A stretch of 64,000 bases of DNA from the NCBI RefSeq assembly GCF_009827055.1, contig NZ_WUMK01000015.1, positions 25,212 to 89,211 of the forward strand, in the 5' to 3' direction. Shown here in pieces: positions 46,109 to 54,663 of this stretch. Made by a program: the position numbers and the translations under genes. Position 1 is the stretch's first letter; each line of letters starts with the position of its first letter. Source of the DNA: Shinella kummerowiae. Its GTDB lineage: Bacteria > Pseudomonadota > Alphaproteobacteria > Rhizobiales > Rhizobiaceae. Below the pieces are notes generated by a model that searched no databases, was not told the origin of the DNA, and worked only from the letters and a program-made list of their open reading frames with translations.

Positions 46109-47175
46109 TGGGCCGCTCCCCCGATCACGGTCACGGTCTGGCCGGGCCGAAGCAGCTTTGTGCCGTCGGCGATGTAGGTCTCACCTTCTTCGATACCGCC
46201 CGAGATCAGCGCTACACCGGTCTCGAAGGACGCGACCTCGACGGGGCGCAGGCTCACCGTATTGTTCGCCTTGTCGACGATCCACAAAGCCGGTTCTCCA
46301 TCGGTGCCGGAAAGGGCCTGCCAGGGCACGATTGCGACGCGGCGCGGCGCCAGCGCGCCCACACCGACGACGGAGGCGCCAAGTGTCATTTCCGGTGGTG
46401 TGCGATCCATGGCGATCTTGACGCGCACGGTCCCCTTCTCCGCGTCTATCGTCGGTGAGACCTCGCGTACCGTGCCCGTGGTGCGGACCTTGTCATCGCT
46501 GAGCAGGATCACGACGACACCGTCTTTCGAAGGCTGCGCGAAGAACAGCGATTCGTAGACATCGAAGACGGCGTCGCGCGGGCCGGTGTCGGCGATGGTG
46601 AACATGGTCTGCGCCGCCTGCGCCACCTGGCCGCTCTCAGCGAGGCGCTCCGTGACGATACCATCGGCAGGCGCCCGCAGTTCCGTATAGGAAAGCAGTT
46701 CCTTTGCCGTGCCGCTCTGGGCAATCGCCGCCTCCCGGGAGCTTTCCGCCGTGCGCAATGCCGTTTCGGCGTCGTCGAAATCACGCCGTGTGCTGATGCC
46801 ATCGTTGAGAAGTGATTTCTGGCGGTCGAAATTAGTGCGGGCGAGCCTCAACTGCGCATCCGCCGCGCGAACACCGGCTTCCGCGGCCTCGACGTCGGCT
46901 CGCTGCTCCTCGGGGTCGATCCGCGCGAGGACCTGGTCCTTCTTGACCGCGTCGCCCACATCGACGAACCAGCCAATGATGCGCCCGCTGACGCGGAAGG
47001 AGAGATTCGTCTCAACGCGCGCGATCACCTCGCCCGTGATGGTGACCGTCTGTTCGCGCTGTTCGAACTGGACCGGCGCAACACGCACCGGCCGTGCCAG
47101 ACCGTCAGCCCACGCTGGTGGAGCAACGGCGCAGACCGCCGCTGCCGCCAGCAACACTCTCCCCCATCGGGTCAT
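46105..47175 (-). CDS. RND efflux adaptor (first of two), signal-peptide type
   Basis: A 356-aa membrane-fusion protein with a cleavable signal peptide (VLLAAAAVCAVAPPAWA-DG) and no lipobox. The lipoyl half reads VETNLSFRVSGRIIGWFVDVGDAVKKDQVLARID; a coiled hairpin and beta-barrel follow. It is the first gene of the operon, with AGGAG ahead of ATG 47175. A 17-bp palindrome lies just upstream (47197-47213). Together with the next two genes it forms a TriABC-like set without an outer-membrane factor in the operon. Confidence 0.92.
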   Translation of the reverse strand: MTRWGRVLLAAAAVCAVAPPAWADGLARPVRVAPVQFEQREQTVTITGEVIARVETNLSFRVSGRIIGWFVDVGDAVKKDQVLARIDPEEQRADVEAAEAGVRAADAQLRLARTNFDRQKSLLNDGISTRRDFDDAETALRTAESSREAAIAQSGTAKELLSYTELRAPADGIVTERLAESGQVAQAAQTMFTIADTGPRDAVFDVYESLFFAQPSKDGVVVILLSDDKVRTTGTVREVSPTIDAEKGTVRVKIAMDRTPPEMTLGASVVGVGALAPRRVAIVPWQALSGTDGEPALWIVDKANNTVSLRPVEVASFETGVALISGGIEEGETYIADGTKLLRPGQTVTVIGGAAQ

Positions 47176-47196
47176 TGTCGACTCCTGTTACAGAAC

Positions 47197-47213
47197 ACCC
47201 ATTTAATATGGGT
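47197..47213. promoter_or_regulatory. candidate operator of the RND operon
   Basis: ACCCAT-TTAAT-ATGGGT is a perfect 6-bp inverted repeat with a 5-bp centre, 22-38 bp upstream of the first adaptor's start codon. Position and symmetry suit repressor binding close to the transcription start. The regulator is not encoded next to it. Confidence 0.45.
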
Positions 47214-47664
47214 CCTCATTATATCGTGAAGATCAAGCTGGCAAGCTTCACCATCAAAGCCGTTCGTCTAGCTGATCTGAAGTGTGGCGGAGTCCGTGAA
47301 AAAAGCCAATCAGGACGAGGCTATGACAGGAAAATTTAATAAATCATATTTTTCAGCCGCCTAACGCCTCTATGGGCGACGACCGGGAACAACAAAGCCG
47401 CCGGCAGCTTTCGGAACCTTTGCGGTTTCCACCAAGCTACACGACGGCTTTCCCGGAGCGCCATTCGTTGGACGCTTCTATCTCGGTCCCCTCTGGACCT
47501 ATCCCAAAGAAAGCAGGAAGCGTGCCAAGCCGGAAGAACCATAAAGCCATAAGCAATTTCAATAGGATAAAGATCAACCCAACATGACAGGCGCAAAGGG
47601 TTCGCCGTCCCGTTGGTTAAATGCTGTGCACGGCACAAACTTGTGCGCTTTTCTGGCGCACAAT

Positions 47665-47694
47665 AAAAAGGCGGCCGGACGGCCGCCTCTTTCT
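47665..47694 (-). terminator. Rho-independent terminator of the chemoreceptor gene
   Basis: AGGCGGCC (47669-47676) pairs with GGCCGCCT (47681-47688) with a 4-base loop, and an A-run at 47665-47669 gives the T-run on the minus strand. It sits 20 bp after the chemoreceptor stop. Confidence 0.85.
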
Positions 47695-47714
47695 CAAAGC
47701 CGCCGGAGACCGGC

Positions 47715-50033
47715 TCAGAATTCTTCCCAATCCTGCGCCGCAGCACTTGCCGCCGCCTGCCCGCCACCAAAGGCGCGGGTAAGCTTGTTGCCGAGCGCCC
47801 GTGCACCGGATGTGACAGGACGGTGTTCGACGGAAGACGCCGAGACCGGGCGGGAAACCGCCCCCTCCATGCCGAGACGGAACTGCGCGATGAGCGCGTC
47901 GAGCGCCGTCGCTTCGCTTGCCAGCGCATGGCTTGCCGCAGTCTGTTCCTCCACCATGGCGGCGTTCTTCTGCGTGCCCTGATCGATGGAATTCACGGCC
48001 GCGCTGATCTCGTTGAGACCCGTGGACTGTTCGCGTGCGGAACGCACGATGGCCGCGACGTTGATGTCGATCTCCTGAACCTGGTCGACGATCTCGCTGA
48101 GCGCCGAGCCCGTCTCACCGACAAGTGCCACACCGAGATGAACCTGCTCGCCGGACTTGGTGATGAGGGCCTTGATCTCCTTGGCCGCATTGGCCGAACG
48201 CTGGGCGAGTTCGCGCACCTCCTGCGCCACGACGGCAAAGCCCTTGCCGGCCTCGCCGGCACGCGCGGCCTCGACGCCGGCGTTCAGCGCCAGAAGGTTG
48301 GTCTGGAAGGCGATCTCGTCGATCACGCCGATGATGTTGGAGATTTCGCGCGAGGAGTTTTCGATGCCGCTCATCGCGGAGACGGCACGACGCACCACCT
48401 CGCCCGACTTTTCCGCTCCGGCGCGGGTGCGCTCGACGAGCTGGCCGGCATCCTCCGCCCGGCGCGTGGCATCCTTCAGCGACGTGGTGATCTCCTCCAG
48501 CGCGGCCGCGGTCTCCTCGACGGAGGCGGCCTGCTGCTCGGTACGCTTGGCAAGATCGTCGGAGGCAGAGCGGATTTCAGCAGAGCCGGCCTGGATGGCA
48601 TTGGCATTGCCGCCAACCGAACGCAGCGCCGACTGCAGTTTTTCGACGGAGGCGTTGAAATCGTGGCGAACCTGGTCGAGCGAACCGGCAAATGCGTTGT
48701 CGATCCGATGCGTCATGTCGCCGTCGGCCATTTTCTGGAGACCGTCGGCAAGCGCCTCGACGGCCAGGCGTGTCTGGCGTTCCTGTTCGGCCGCCTGCTC
48801 GGCGCGCTGACGACGCTCGTCTTCCGACTGTGCGCGGTTCAGTTCAGCCTCGCCTTCAAGGCGGATCTTGGCGAGCGTCGCATCGCGCAGCACGGCAAGC
48901 GAGCGAGCCATTTCGCCGATTTCGTCCCGGCGTTCGGATTCGGACAGATCGACATCCGTGCAGCCGCTGGCGATTTCACTCGTCGCGCTGATGACGGTGG
49001 CAAGGCGCTTGCGGAAGCGCGTGGCGAGCAGCCAGCCCACGACGATCATGAGACCGGTGGCAATGGCAATGACGATGATTGAGGTGATGGCCAACGTCGT
49101 GAGGCTGGCGAACAGAACGGATTTCGGCACCGAGACGACGGCAAACCATGCGGATCCCGCCGTGATGTTGACTGGCACGGCAACCGCCATGGCGGCGATG
49201 CCGCTTGCATCCGTCATTTCGAAGGCTTTGCCCGGATTGTCGAGCAGCTGCTGCCAGGCGGTCGCATCAAGGCCGGAATCCTTCAAAGCCTTGCCGAGCG
49301 CAGCCTTGTCCGGGTGGCTGACGACGCTGCCGCCGCCGCTAAACAGCGCGACATAGCCTTCACCGAGCGGCTTCAGCTTGGCGATATCGGCTGCGAGCGC
49401 ATCCAGCGCGATGTCGGTACCGGCCATGCCCTTGAAGGCGCCATCGAACATCAGCGGTACCACGAACGACGTCAGCATCGTCTCCTTGCCGCCAACGCTA
49501 TAAAGATAGGGTTCAGCGAGGAAATCCTTGCCGGTATTCTTGGGCACCTGGTAATAGTCACCCGGTCCCGGCTTGTCGTAGTCGACTAGCGCCTCGATCG
49601 TCGTGCCGCCATTTGCCCGGATCGTGTAAGGAACGTAGCGGCCCGTCGCGTCATGGCCCGGCTTGCCGATATAGTCGGCGTCCTTGCCGTCGAAGGCGTT
49701 CGGCTCCCAGGCGGTATAGACACCCACCGCGATCGGATTTTCCGTCAGCAGCCGGCTCATCATCGCATCGAATTTTTCGCGGCTGGGCACTTCATCCTGC
49801 TTCATCGCAAAGAGCACGGAACGCATGTTCCAGCTCAGCGCCTTTACGCCGGCAAAGGTCGTTTCCACCTCGCCTGCGCTCGCCTCTGCCGCGTTCACCA
49901 TTTCGGAGACCGAACGCTCCTGCACCGCGTTATAGGACAACCAGAGCAGAACGCCCGCCGTCGCCACGGTCGTGGCAACACCGGCCGCCACGATGGCGAA
50001 CATGTTTCTGGCAGTCGCAGTCTTGGGCAGCAT
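47715..50033 (-). CDS. methyl-accepting chemotaxis protein with Cache sensor
   Basis: A 772-aa transmembrane chemoreceptor. Membrane segment 1 (about 12-34) is followed by a periplasmic double-Cache-like sensor (VGVYTAWEPNAFDGKDADYIG and YLYSVGGKETMLTSFVVPLM), a second membrane segment (about 310-335) and HAMP. The signalling hairpin contains the conserved tip (VIDEIAFQTNLLALNAGVEA). The C-terminus ends DWEEF, resembling the pentapeptide that tethers CheR/CheB, so adaptation control is likely. ATG 50033 has GAGGAG upstream. The ligand is unknown; Cache sensors of this type often bind amino or organic acids. Confidence 0.93.
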   Translation of the reverse strand: MLPKTATARNMFAIVAAGVATTVATAGVLLWLSYNAVQERSVSEMVNAAEASAGEVETTFAGVKALSWNMRSVLFAMKQDEVPSREKFDAMMSRLLTENPIAVGVYTAWEPNAFDGKDADYIGKPGHDATGRYVPYTIRANGGTTIEALVDYDKPGPGDYYQVPKNTGKDFLAEPYLYSVGGKETMLTSFVVPLMFDGAFKGMAGTDIALDALAADIAKLKPLGEGYVALFSGGGSVVSHPDKAALGKALKDSGLDATAWQQLLDNPGKAFEMTDASGIAAMAVAVPVNITAGSAWFAVVSVPKSVLFASLTTLAITSIIVIAIATGLMIVVGWLLATRFRKRLATVISATSEIASGCTDVDLSESERRDEIGEMARSLAVLRDATLAKIRLEGEAELNRAQSEDERRQRAEQAAEQERQTRLAVEALADGLQKMADGDMTHRIDNAFAGSLDQVRHDFNASVEKLQSALRSVGGNANAIQAGSAEIRSASDDLAKRTEQQAASVEETAAALEEITTSLKDATRRAEDAGQLVERTRAGAEKSGEVVRRAVSAMSGIENSSREISNIIGVIDEIAFQTNLLALNAGVEAARAGEAGKGFAVVAQEVRELAQRSANAAKEIKALITKSGEQVHLGVALVGETGSALSEIVDQVQEIDINVAAIVRSAREQSTGLNEISAAVNSIDQGTQKNAAMVEEQTAASHALASEATALDALIAQFRLGMEGAVSRPVSASSVEHRPVTSGARALGNKLTRAFGGGQAAASAAAQDWEEF

Positions 50034-50415
50034 CAAACGTCTCCTCGCATCCGTGCGGAAAATCCGTCGCGGCAATCATCGGAAAGGGCGGGACATGCCG
50101 ACGGGCGCGGCGAAGCAGAGACGAAGTCATTTCGCAAGCGGCAGCGTACGGCGTGTTGGTTTATGAAACGATAAAGTTCGAAGGTGCTAACATTGGAACT
50201 GAATGGGTGGAAACGCCGGTCGAAACGGTGGCGGCCCGCATGCCCGGCATCAGACGCTCTACTGGCAACGTGGTCGTTCAACAAAGGTGAACAATCCGTT
50301 CGTCCGGCCCGGTCTTTCGGCAGCGCATGCGAGGGGCGATATTCGCTTCAACGCAAGGCCCCGACAGCGGGGCACGCACCAGAACGTCCCGGACAGATCC
50401 GGGGAGGAGTTTATC
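50034..50415. other. divergent intergenic region between the chemoreceptor and dioxygenase genes
   Basis: These 382 bp have open frames but none with a ribosome site and a plausible product. I saw no clear palindromic operator for a MarR-type quinone regulator. Confidence 0.45.
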
Positions 50416-51369
50416 ATGACCCTACAGCTCACAGGCATCCATCATCTGACCGCGATCACCGCGCATGCGGCGGAAAATCTGCGTTTCTACACGCAGGTGC
50501 TCGGCCTGCGCCTCGTCAAGAAAACCGTCAACCAGGACGATACGAGCGCCTACCATCTGTTCTACGCCGATGGTCTGGCGTCTCCTGGCACCGACCTCAC
50601 CTTCTTCGACTGGCCGGTCGGCCACGAGCGGCGCGGCACACACAGTGTATCCCGCACGGGCCTGCGCGTCGCAAACCTCGGCACCCTCGAATGGTGGAAG
50701 GCCCGCTTTGCCGAGTTCAAGGTCAAGGCCGGCGAGATCCATGACGTCGGCGGCCGCGCTTCGCTCGATTTCGAAGATGGCGAAGGCCAGCGCTTCCGCC
50801 TCGTCGTCGACGATGCCGGCGTACCGTCCAATCCGTGGGATAGGAGCCCGGTCCCGGCCGAACACCAGATCAAGGGCCTTGGCCCCATCACGCTCAGCGT
50901 GCCCGATATCCGCAACACGCAGACCGTGCTCGTCCATGTGATGAACATGACGGAGACCTCGACCTATCCGAACCCGGACGGCGCAGGCGACGTGCATGTC
51001 TTCTCGATGGGCGACGGCGGCCCGGCTGCCGAACTGCATGTCGCGGTCGAACCGGACCTGCCGCCGGCGCATCAGGGTGCCGGCGCCGTGCACCACGTCG
51101 CCTTCCGCGCACCGGACGAGGAAGCCCTGCACGCCTGGACGGAACGCCTGCGCGGCTTCCGCCTGCCCTCCAGCGGTGAGGTCGAGCGTTTCTACTTCCG
51201 CTCGCTCTATTTCCGCGAACCGAACGGCATCCTGTTCGAGATCGCCACGGACGGTCCCGGCTTTGCCGTGGACGAGCCGCTTGAAACGCTGGGTGAAAGC
51301 CTGTCGCTGCCGCCCTTCCTCGAACCGCGCCGCGCGCAGATCGAGGCCCGGCTGAAGCCCCTCGTCTAA
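50416..51369 (+). CDS. VOC-family ring-cleaving dioxygenase (MhqO-like)
   Basis: A 317-aa protein of two tandem glyoxalase/VOC modules. Metal-ligand regions are LTGIHHLTAIT near the N-terminus and AGAVHHVAFRAPDEEALHAW in the second module, ending in the Glu-containing FREPNGILFEIATDGPGF. This is the family of MhqO-type hydroquinone dioxygenases. The ribosome site GGGGAGGAG stands before ATG 50416, so longer upstream starts are rejected. It precedes the FMN reductase gene by 71 bp on the same strand. A paralogue of its fold forms the N-terminal half of the fusion protein at 52078-53634. Substrate is inferred. Confidence 0.88.
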   Translation: MTLQLTGIHHLTAITAHAAENLRFYTQVLGLRLVKKTVNQDDTSAYHLFYADGLASPGTDLTFFDWPVGHERRGTHSVSRTGLRVANLGTLEWWKARFAEFKVKAGEIHDVGGRASLDFEDGEGQRFRLVVDDAGVPSNPWDRSPVPAEHQIKGLGPITLSVPDIRNTQTVLVHVMNMTETSTYPNPDGAGDVHVFSMGDGGPAAELHVAVEPDLPPAHQGAGAVHHVAFRAPDEEALHAWTERLRGFRLPSSGEVERFYFRSLYFREPNGILFEIATDGPGFAVDEPLETLGESLSLPPFLEPRRAQIEARLKPLV

Positions 51370-51440
51370 ACCAGATGAACCCCGGCGTGACAAACCGTCC
51401 GCCGGGGTTTCTTATGTCGTCTGTAAAGAGGAGAATCTCA

Positions 51441-51998
51441 ATGACGAAACTGGTGGCAATCTCGGGCAGCCTGCGCAAGGGCTCCTTCAACACGGCGCTG
51501 CTGCGCGCCGCCTTGAATATGGCGCCGGAGGGCGTCGAGATCGTCGAGGGCTCGATCCACGGCATTCCGCTCTATGACGGCGACGTGGAGGCCGAGAGCG
51601 GCATCCCGGACGCCGTCACCCGCCTCAAGGACCGCGTTGCGGAAGCGGACGGCGTGCTGCTCTTCACGCCGGAATACAACAACGGCATTCCCGGCGTCTT
51701 CAAGAACGCCATCGACTGGATGAGCCGCCCTTCCTCCGACATCGAGCGTATCTTCGCCGGCAAACCCTTCGCGATCACCGGCGCCTCGCCCGGCAATTTC
51801 GGCACGCTCCTGTCACAGGAAGCCTGGCTGCCCGTCATGCGCACGCTCGGCACCGTGCCATGGTTTGGCGCCAAACTGATGGTCTCGCGCGCCGGAACGG
51901 TTTTTCAGGATGGAAAAATCGTCGATGAGGCGACCGAGAAGAGACTTCGCGCCTTCATCGCCGGTTTTGCAGCTTTCGTTGCGGAGCGCGGACGTTAA
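51441..51998 (+). CDS. NAD(P)H-dependent FMN reductase (flavodoxin fold)
   Basis: A 185-aa flavin reductase. The FMN phosphate loop is ISGSLRKGSFNTAL, and the conserved catalytic-site block is FTPEYNNGIPGVFKNAIDWMSRP. Relatives reduce quinones, chromate or azo compounds by two-electron transfer. AAAGAGGAG precedes ATG 51441. With the two MhqO-like proteins around it, a role in quinone reduction and detoxification is likely. Confidence 0.9.
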   Translation: MTKLVAISGSLRKGSFNTALLRAALNMAPEGVEIVEGSIHGIPLYDGDVEAESGIPDAVTRLKDRVAEADGVLLFTPEYNNGIPGVFKNAIDWMSRPSSDIERIFAGKPFAITGASPGNFGTLLSQEAWLPVMRTLGTVPWFGAKLMVSRAGTVFQDGKIVDEATEKRLRAFIAGFAAFVAERGR

Positions 51999-52024
51999 AG
52001 CCAGTCATAAAGGACCGTCGAATC

Positions 52025-52056
52025 AAAAGGGGCATGCCTTCCGGCATGCCCCTTTC
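52025..52056. terminator. bidirectional terminator between FMN reductase and fusion gene
   Basis: AAAGGGGCATGCC pairs with GGCATGCCCCTTT around a 4-base loop. A-rich on the left and T-rich on the right, it can end transcription from both converging genes (stops at 51998 and 52078). Confidence 0.85.
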
Positions 52057-52077
52057 TGTTTTCCGACGGCGGCCCCG

Positions 52078-53634
52078 TCAGCCGATAATCCGCTCCCTGT
52101 AGGCTTTCGCCAGGTCCAGATCGGCAGCGCCGAGCTCGTGACCGGCGGCAACCAACCGGTTTTCGACGGACGCGCCGGCCGCTGCAAGGCGGGTTTCAAG
52201 CGCCGCCGCGTAGGAACCGTAGGGATCCGATTGCCCCGTCAGCATCAGCACGTTCGTGCCGGAAAGATCGACCGTCGGGGCACTTTCCAGAACGTTCATG
52301 CCACGCAGCAGCAGGGCATTGCGGATGAGGCCCGGATGGAGCTGCATGACCGCACCGATCATGTTCGCACCATTCGAATATCCGACGAAGAGCGTCTTGC
52401 CCGGATCCAACCCATAGGCCGCATTGGCTCCTTCCATGAAGGCGGCGAAGGCTTCCGCCTCGCCAACAAGATCCTTCTGATCGAACGTCACCGTCGTCAG
52501 CCGGCGGAAGAAACGCGGATAACCCTCGTCCACGCTGCGCCCGCGCGGGCTGAGCAGGACAGCGTTCGGCGCCAGCCGCACGCCGAACGGCAGCAGGCTC
52601 GTCTCGTTGCCCCCGGTCCCGTGCAGCAGCACGACGGCCGTGCCATCCGGGCTTTCCGGGCGGTGCACGCGGTGGATAAAGGGCAGGTCGCGCTCGGTGA
52701 TCCGCTCTTCCCCCGGCAGGGCGAATTGCGGAAGCCGGGCCTGGACATCCACCGGATCGGCCCGGAAATGCCGGGGCACGAACAGCTTGCTGCCCAGCGT
52801 TTCCAGCGGTTCGTCCACCGTCATGCCCGGCGCATCCGTCGCATACTCGAGGAGCGAACCTCCCGGTTCGCGCACATAGAGCGAGTAGAAATAGGTGCGG
52901 TCGTGCATGTTGGTGTCACCCGCATCCTCATCCGCAAGCCTCTCCGCCATGGCCTCGACCGTAGCCCGGTCCGGCGCACGCAAGGCGATGTGATCGATCG
53001 TCCCGGTGCCGGGCGCCGACGTCCAGAAGCCGCTGGCATTGCGGATGTCGAGCACATCGCCCGTCCCGCCGGCAAGCCGCGTGATGCCATCCGCTTCGGC
53101 GACCTGGCGGTAGCCGAAATGTCCGCCGATAAACGCCGCAGTCTCCGCCGGCTTTTCGGAAAAGATCGTCGCACCGCGAATACGCTGGATGGCATCCGCC
53201 GCCGCGATGTCTTTCGTGACATGCGGGGCCGATCCTGCCACATCCGCCTCGCCGACGAGCTTGACGATGATACCGTCCGGGTCCTTCAGCCGCAGCACCG
53301 GTTCACCGAATTCCTGTGCTGGACCGGTCAGGGTGATGTTATGCGTCAGAGCCCGCGTCAGCCAGAAGCCGATCGCCTCCGGCTTGATGGCCAGGGCGAT
53401 CTCTGCCGGCTGGCCGAGCCCGACACGGCCAGGCGATCCGTCCTCCCAGGCAAGGAAGGTGATCAGCGAGCCGGGGCTTGCCGCCGCATCGCCATACAGG
53501 AGGTGAAGCTGATCGGCGTCTTCGTAACCCGCCGTCCGCTTGACGAGGCGCAGGCCGAGAAAACCGACGTAGAAATCGACATTCGCCTGGATTTTCCGGG
53601 TGATCGCCGTGATGTGATGGATGCCGCTGGTCAT
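52078..53634 (-). CDS. fused dioxygenase-carboxylesterase (MhqO-MhqD type)
   Basis: A 518-aa fusion. Residues 1-310 are two VOC modules related to MhqO (TSGIHHITAITRK, GTIDHIALRAPDR, VREPGGSLLEYATDAPG). After a short linker, residues 330-518 form a phospholipase/carboxylesterase-type alpha/beta hydrolase. Its oxyanion loop is LLHGTGGNETSLLPFG, with nucleophile Ser420 (VGYSNGANM), acid Asp470 (TGQSDPYG) and His499 (AAGHELG). In Bacillus the two activities are separate proteins (MhqO, MhqD) of one hydroquinone-resistance operon, so fusion supports a shared pathway. ATG 53634 follows a perfect AAAGGAGGTG site. It converges with the FMN reductase gene. Confidence 0.88.
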   Translation of the reverse strand: MTSGIHHITAITRKIQANVDFYVGFLGLRLVKRTAGYEDADQLHLLYGDAAASPGSLITFLAWEDGSPGRVGLGQPAEIALAIKPEAIGFWLTRALTHNITLTGPAQEFGEPVLRLKDPDGIIVKLVGEADVAGSAPHVTKDIAAADAIQRIRGATIFSEKPAETAAFIGGHFGYRQVAEADGITRLAGGTGDVLDIRNASGFWTSAPGTGTIDHIALRAPDRATVEAMAERLADEDAGDTNMHDRTYFYSLYVREPGGSLLEYATDAPGMTVDEPLETLGSKLFVPRHFRADPVDVQARLPQFALPGEERITERDLPFIHRVHRPESPDGTAVVLLHGTGGNETSLLPFGVRLAPNAVLLSPRGRSVDEGYPRFFRRLTTVTFDQKDLVGEAEAFAAFMEGANAAYGLDPGKTLFVGYSNGANMIGAVMQLHPGLIRNALLLRGMNVLESAPTVDLSGTNVLMLTGQSDPYGSYAAALETRLAAAGASVENRLVAAGHELGAADLDLAKAYRERIIG

Positions 53635-53716
53635 GGGGCACCTCCTTTCAGGCGGTAAACAATCAGGATTTGACAGTCCGCGCCAGCCGCTGCCGGGTGA
53701 ATGCACTGTCCACAAA

Positions 53717-53749
53717 ATAAAACCGGCCCCGCTGAATGGCGAGGCCGGC
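53717..53749 (-). terminator. probable terminator of the 72-aa gene
   Basis: CCGGCC (53723-53728) pairs with GGCCGG (53743-53748) and is followed on the minus strand by a T-rich run. It lies about 40 bp after the stop of the small gene at 53790. Confidence 0.5.
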
Positions 53750-53789
53750 CGATGCCCGGCTTGGAATGCCGGACTGTGAGAATCTCGGT

Positions 53790-54008
53790 TCAGGCGGCCG
53801 CAATATGGGCCGGTGACATCGACCGCGTGGCGGCAGCCGGATCATTGAGGAGACGACGGATTGCCACGCGCACTTCGTCTGCTGACGAAAAACGCTGCGA
53901 ATCCAGGTCCCATACGGAATATTTGACGGCTACGAACTTCAGCCGGTCTTCATCGGGAACGACAACACCGACGGCTTCACCACCGATTTCAATAACTTGC
54001 TTTTGCAT
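53790..54008 (-). CDS. conserved-looking small hypothetical protein (72 aa)
   Basis: The frame begins MQKQVIEIGGEAVGVVVPDE and has a good ribosome site (AGGAG, 8 bases ahead of ATG 54008). The composition is balanced, with an ordered-looking beta-rich N-half and a helical C-half (SADEVRVAIRRLLND). No signal or membrane segment and no recognised domain. A likely terminator follows. I believe it is a real gene of unknown function, similar to small rhizobial hypotheticals. Confidence 0.65.
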   Translation of the reverse strand: MQKQVIEIGGEAVGVVVPDEDRLKFVAVKYSVWDLDSQRFSSADEVRVAIRRLLNDPAAATRSMSPAHIAAA

Positions 54009-54663
54009 AACAACTCCTGCCGCACCAAAGGTGCAGCCAATTCAATCTTGCGCTCAGTTCGAAGAGGGAAGTGCGGGTTACATTCGGCGGAGTGCCGTAT
54101 GCGCTTTCCCTGTAATCGTTTCACGACAGGAGTACGCCACACACACGGAGGCGATGCAGTTCATATCGTACATGGACACTCCCTTTCGTTGGCGATGACG
54201 CTCTAAAATGGATGCGTCAGGGGGACCGGGATTAAAACGCATGCGGTCCTCATGCGATGCTCCAACACATAAGCGCGCCTCCTTTCCTTGTCAATGGAAT
54301 CGCCAGAATTTTGGAAAAAATTACTGCCGAATTTGTGTGACAATTCGAATCGCAAAAATACTGTTCGCGCATGCAGCATTTCTCAGAAAAATATGTCGCA
54401 AAGACGGACAATCCGAGGAAATGCCGTGACGCAACCCTGTGGCGTGTTTTCGAATGGCGACTTTCGCCAGCCGGGCGAAAATGCAGCACTCGGGCAAATG
54501 CCCCAGTTGCACGACGGACACACCCTCTCAGCGAAGCGGGGAAAAAACGCTGTGGGACCATTCTTTCTTGGGTGGGGGCTCGATCTTCCGCCCAAACATG
54601 AATAAAGAGTGAATCGCACTTTTGTTCCGTTAAGTATGCCATTGTGGCCGGCAGGGTAGACCC
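54009..54663. other. 655-bp gene-poor region upstream of the outer-membrane factor gene
   Basis: No convincing gene is seen on either strand; frames of up to about 100 codons lack ribosome sites and show random composition. Base composition is less GC-rich than its neighbours. It must contain promoters for the 72-aa gene (minus) and the NodT-type gene (plus), which I could not place. Confidence 0.5.

Larger units (their letters stand above)
47176..47714. other. intergenic region between the RND operon and the chemoreceptor gene
   Basis: These 539 bp hold the RND promoter region with a palindrome (47197-47213) and the chemoreceptor terminator (47665-47694). The middle part is relatively AT-rich and has no supportable gene. 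A TetR-type regulator gene, common beside RND operons, is not found here. Confidence 0.55.

Noticed and set aside
47336..47929. 197-codon minus-strand frame overlapping the chemoreceptor 3' end
   Set aside because: It overlaps the chemoreceptor coding end and its terminator and shows no recognisable features.
54250..54300. Six-codon minus-strand leader peptide (MCWSIA) with GGAGG site
   Set aside because: It has a Trp codon and a good ribosome site, but no biosynthetic operon follows on that strand and no attenuator hairpins are visible.
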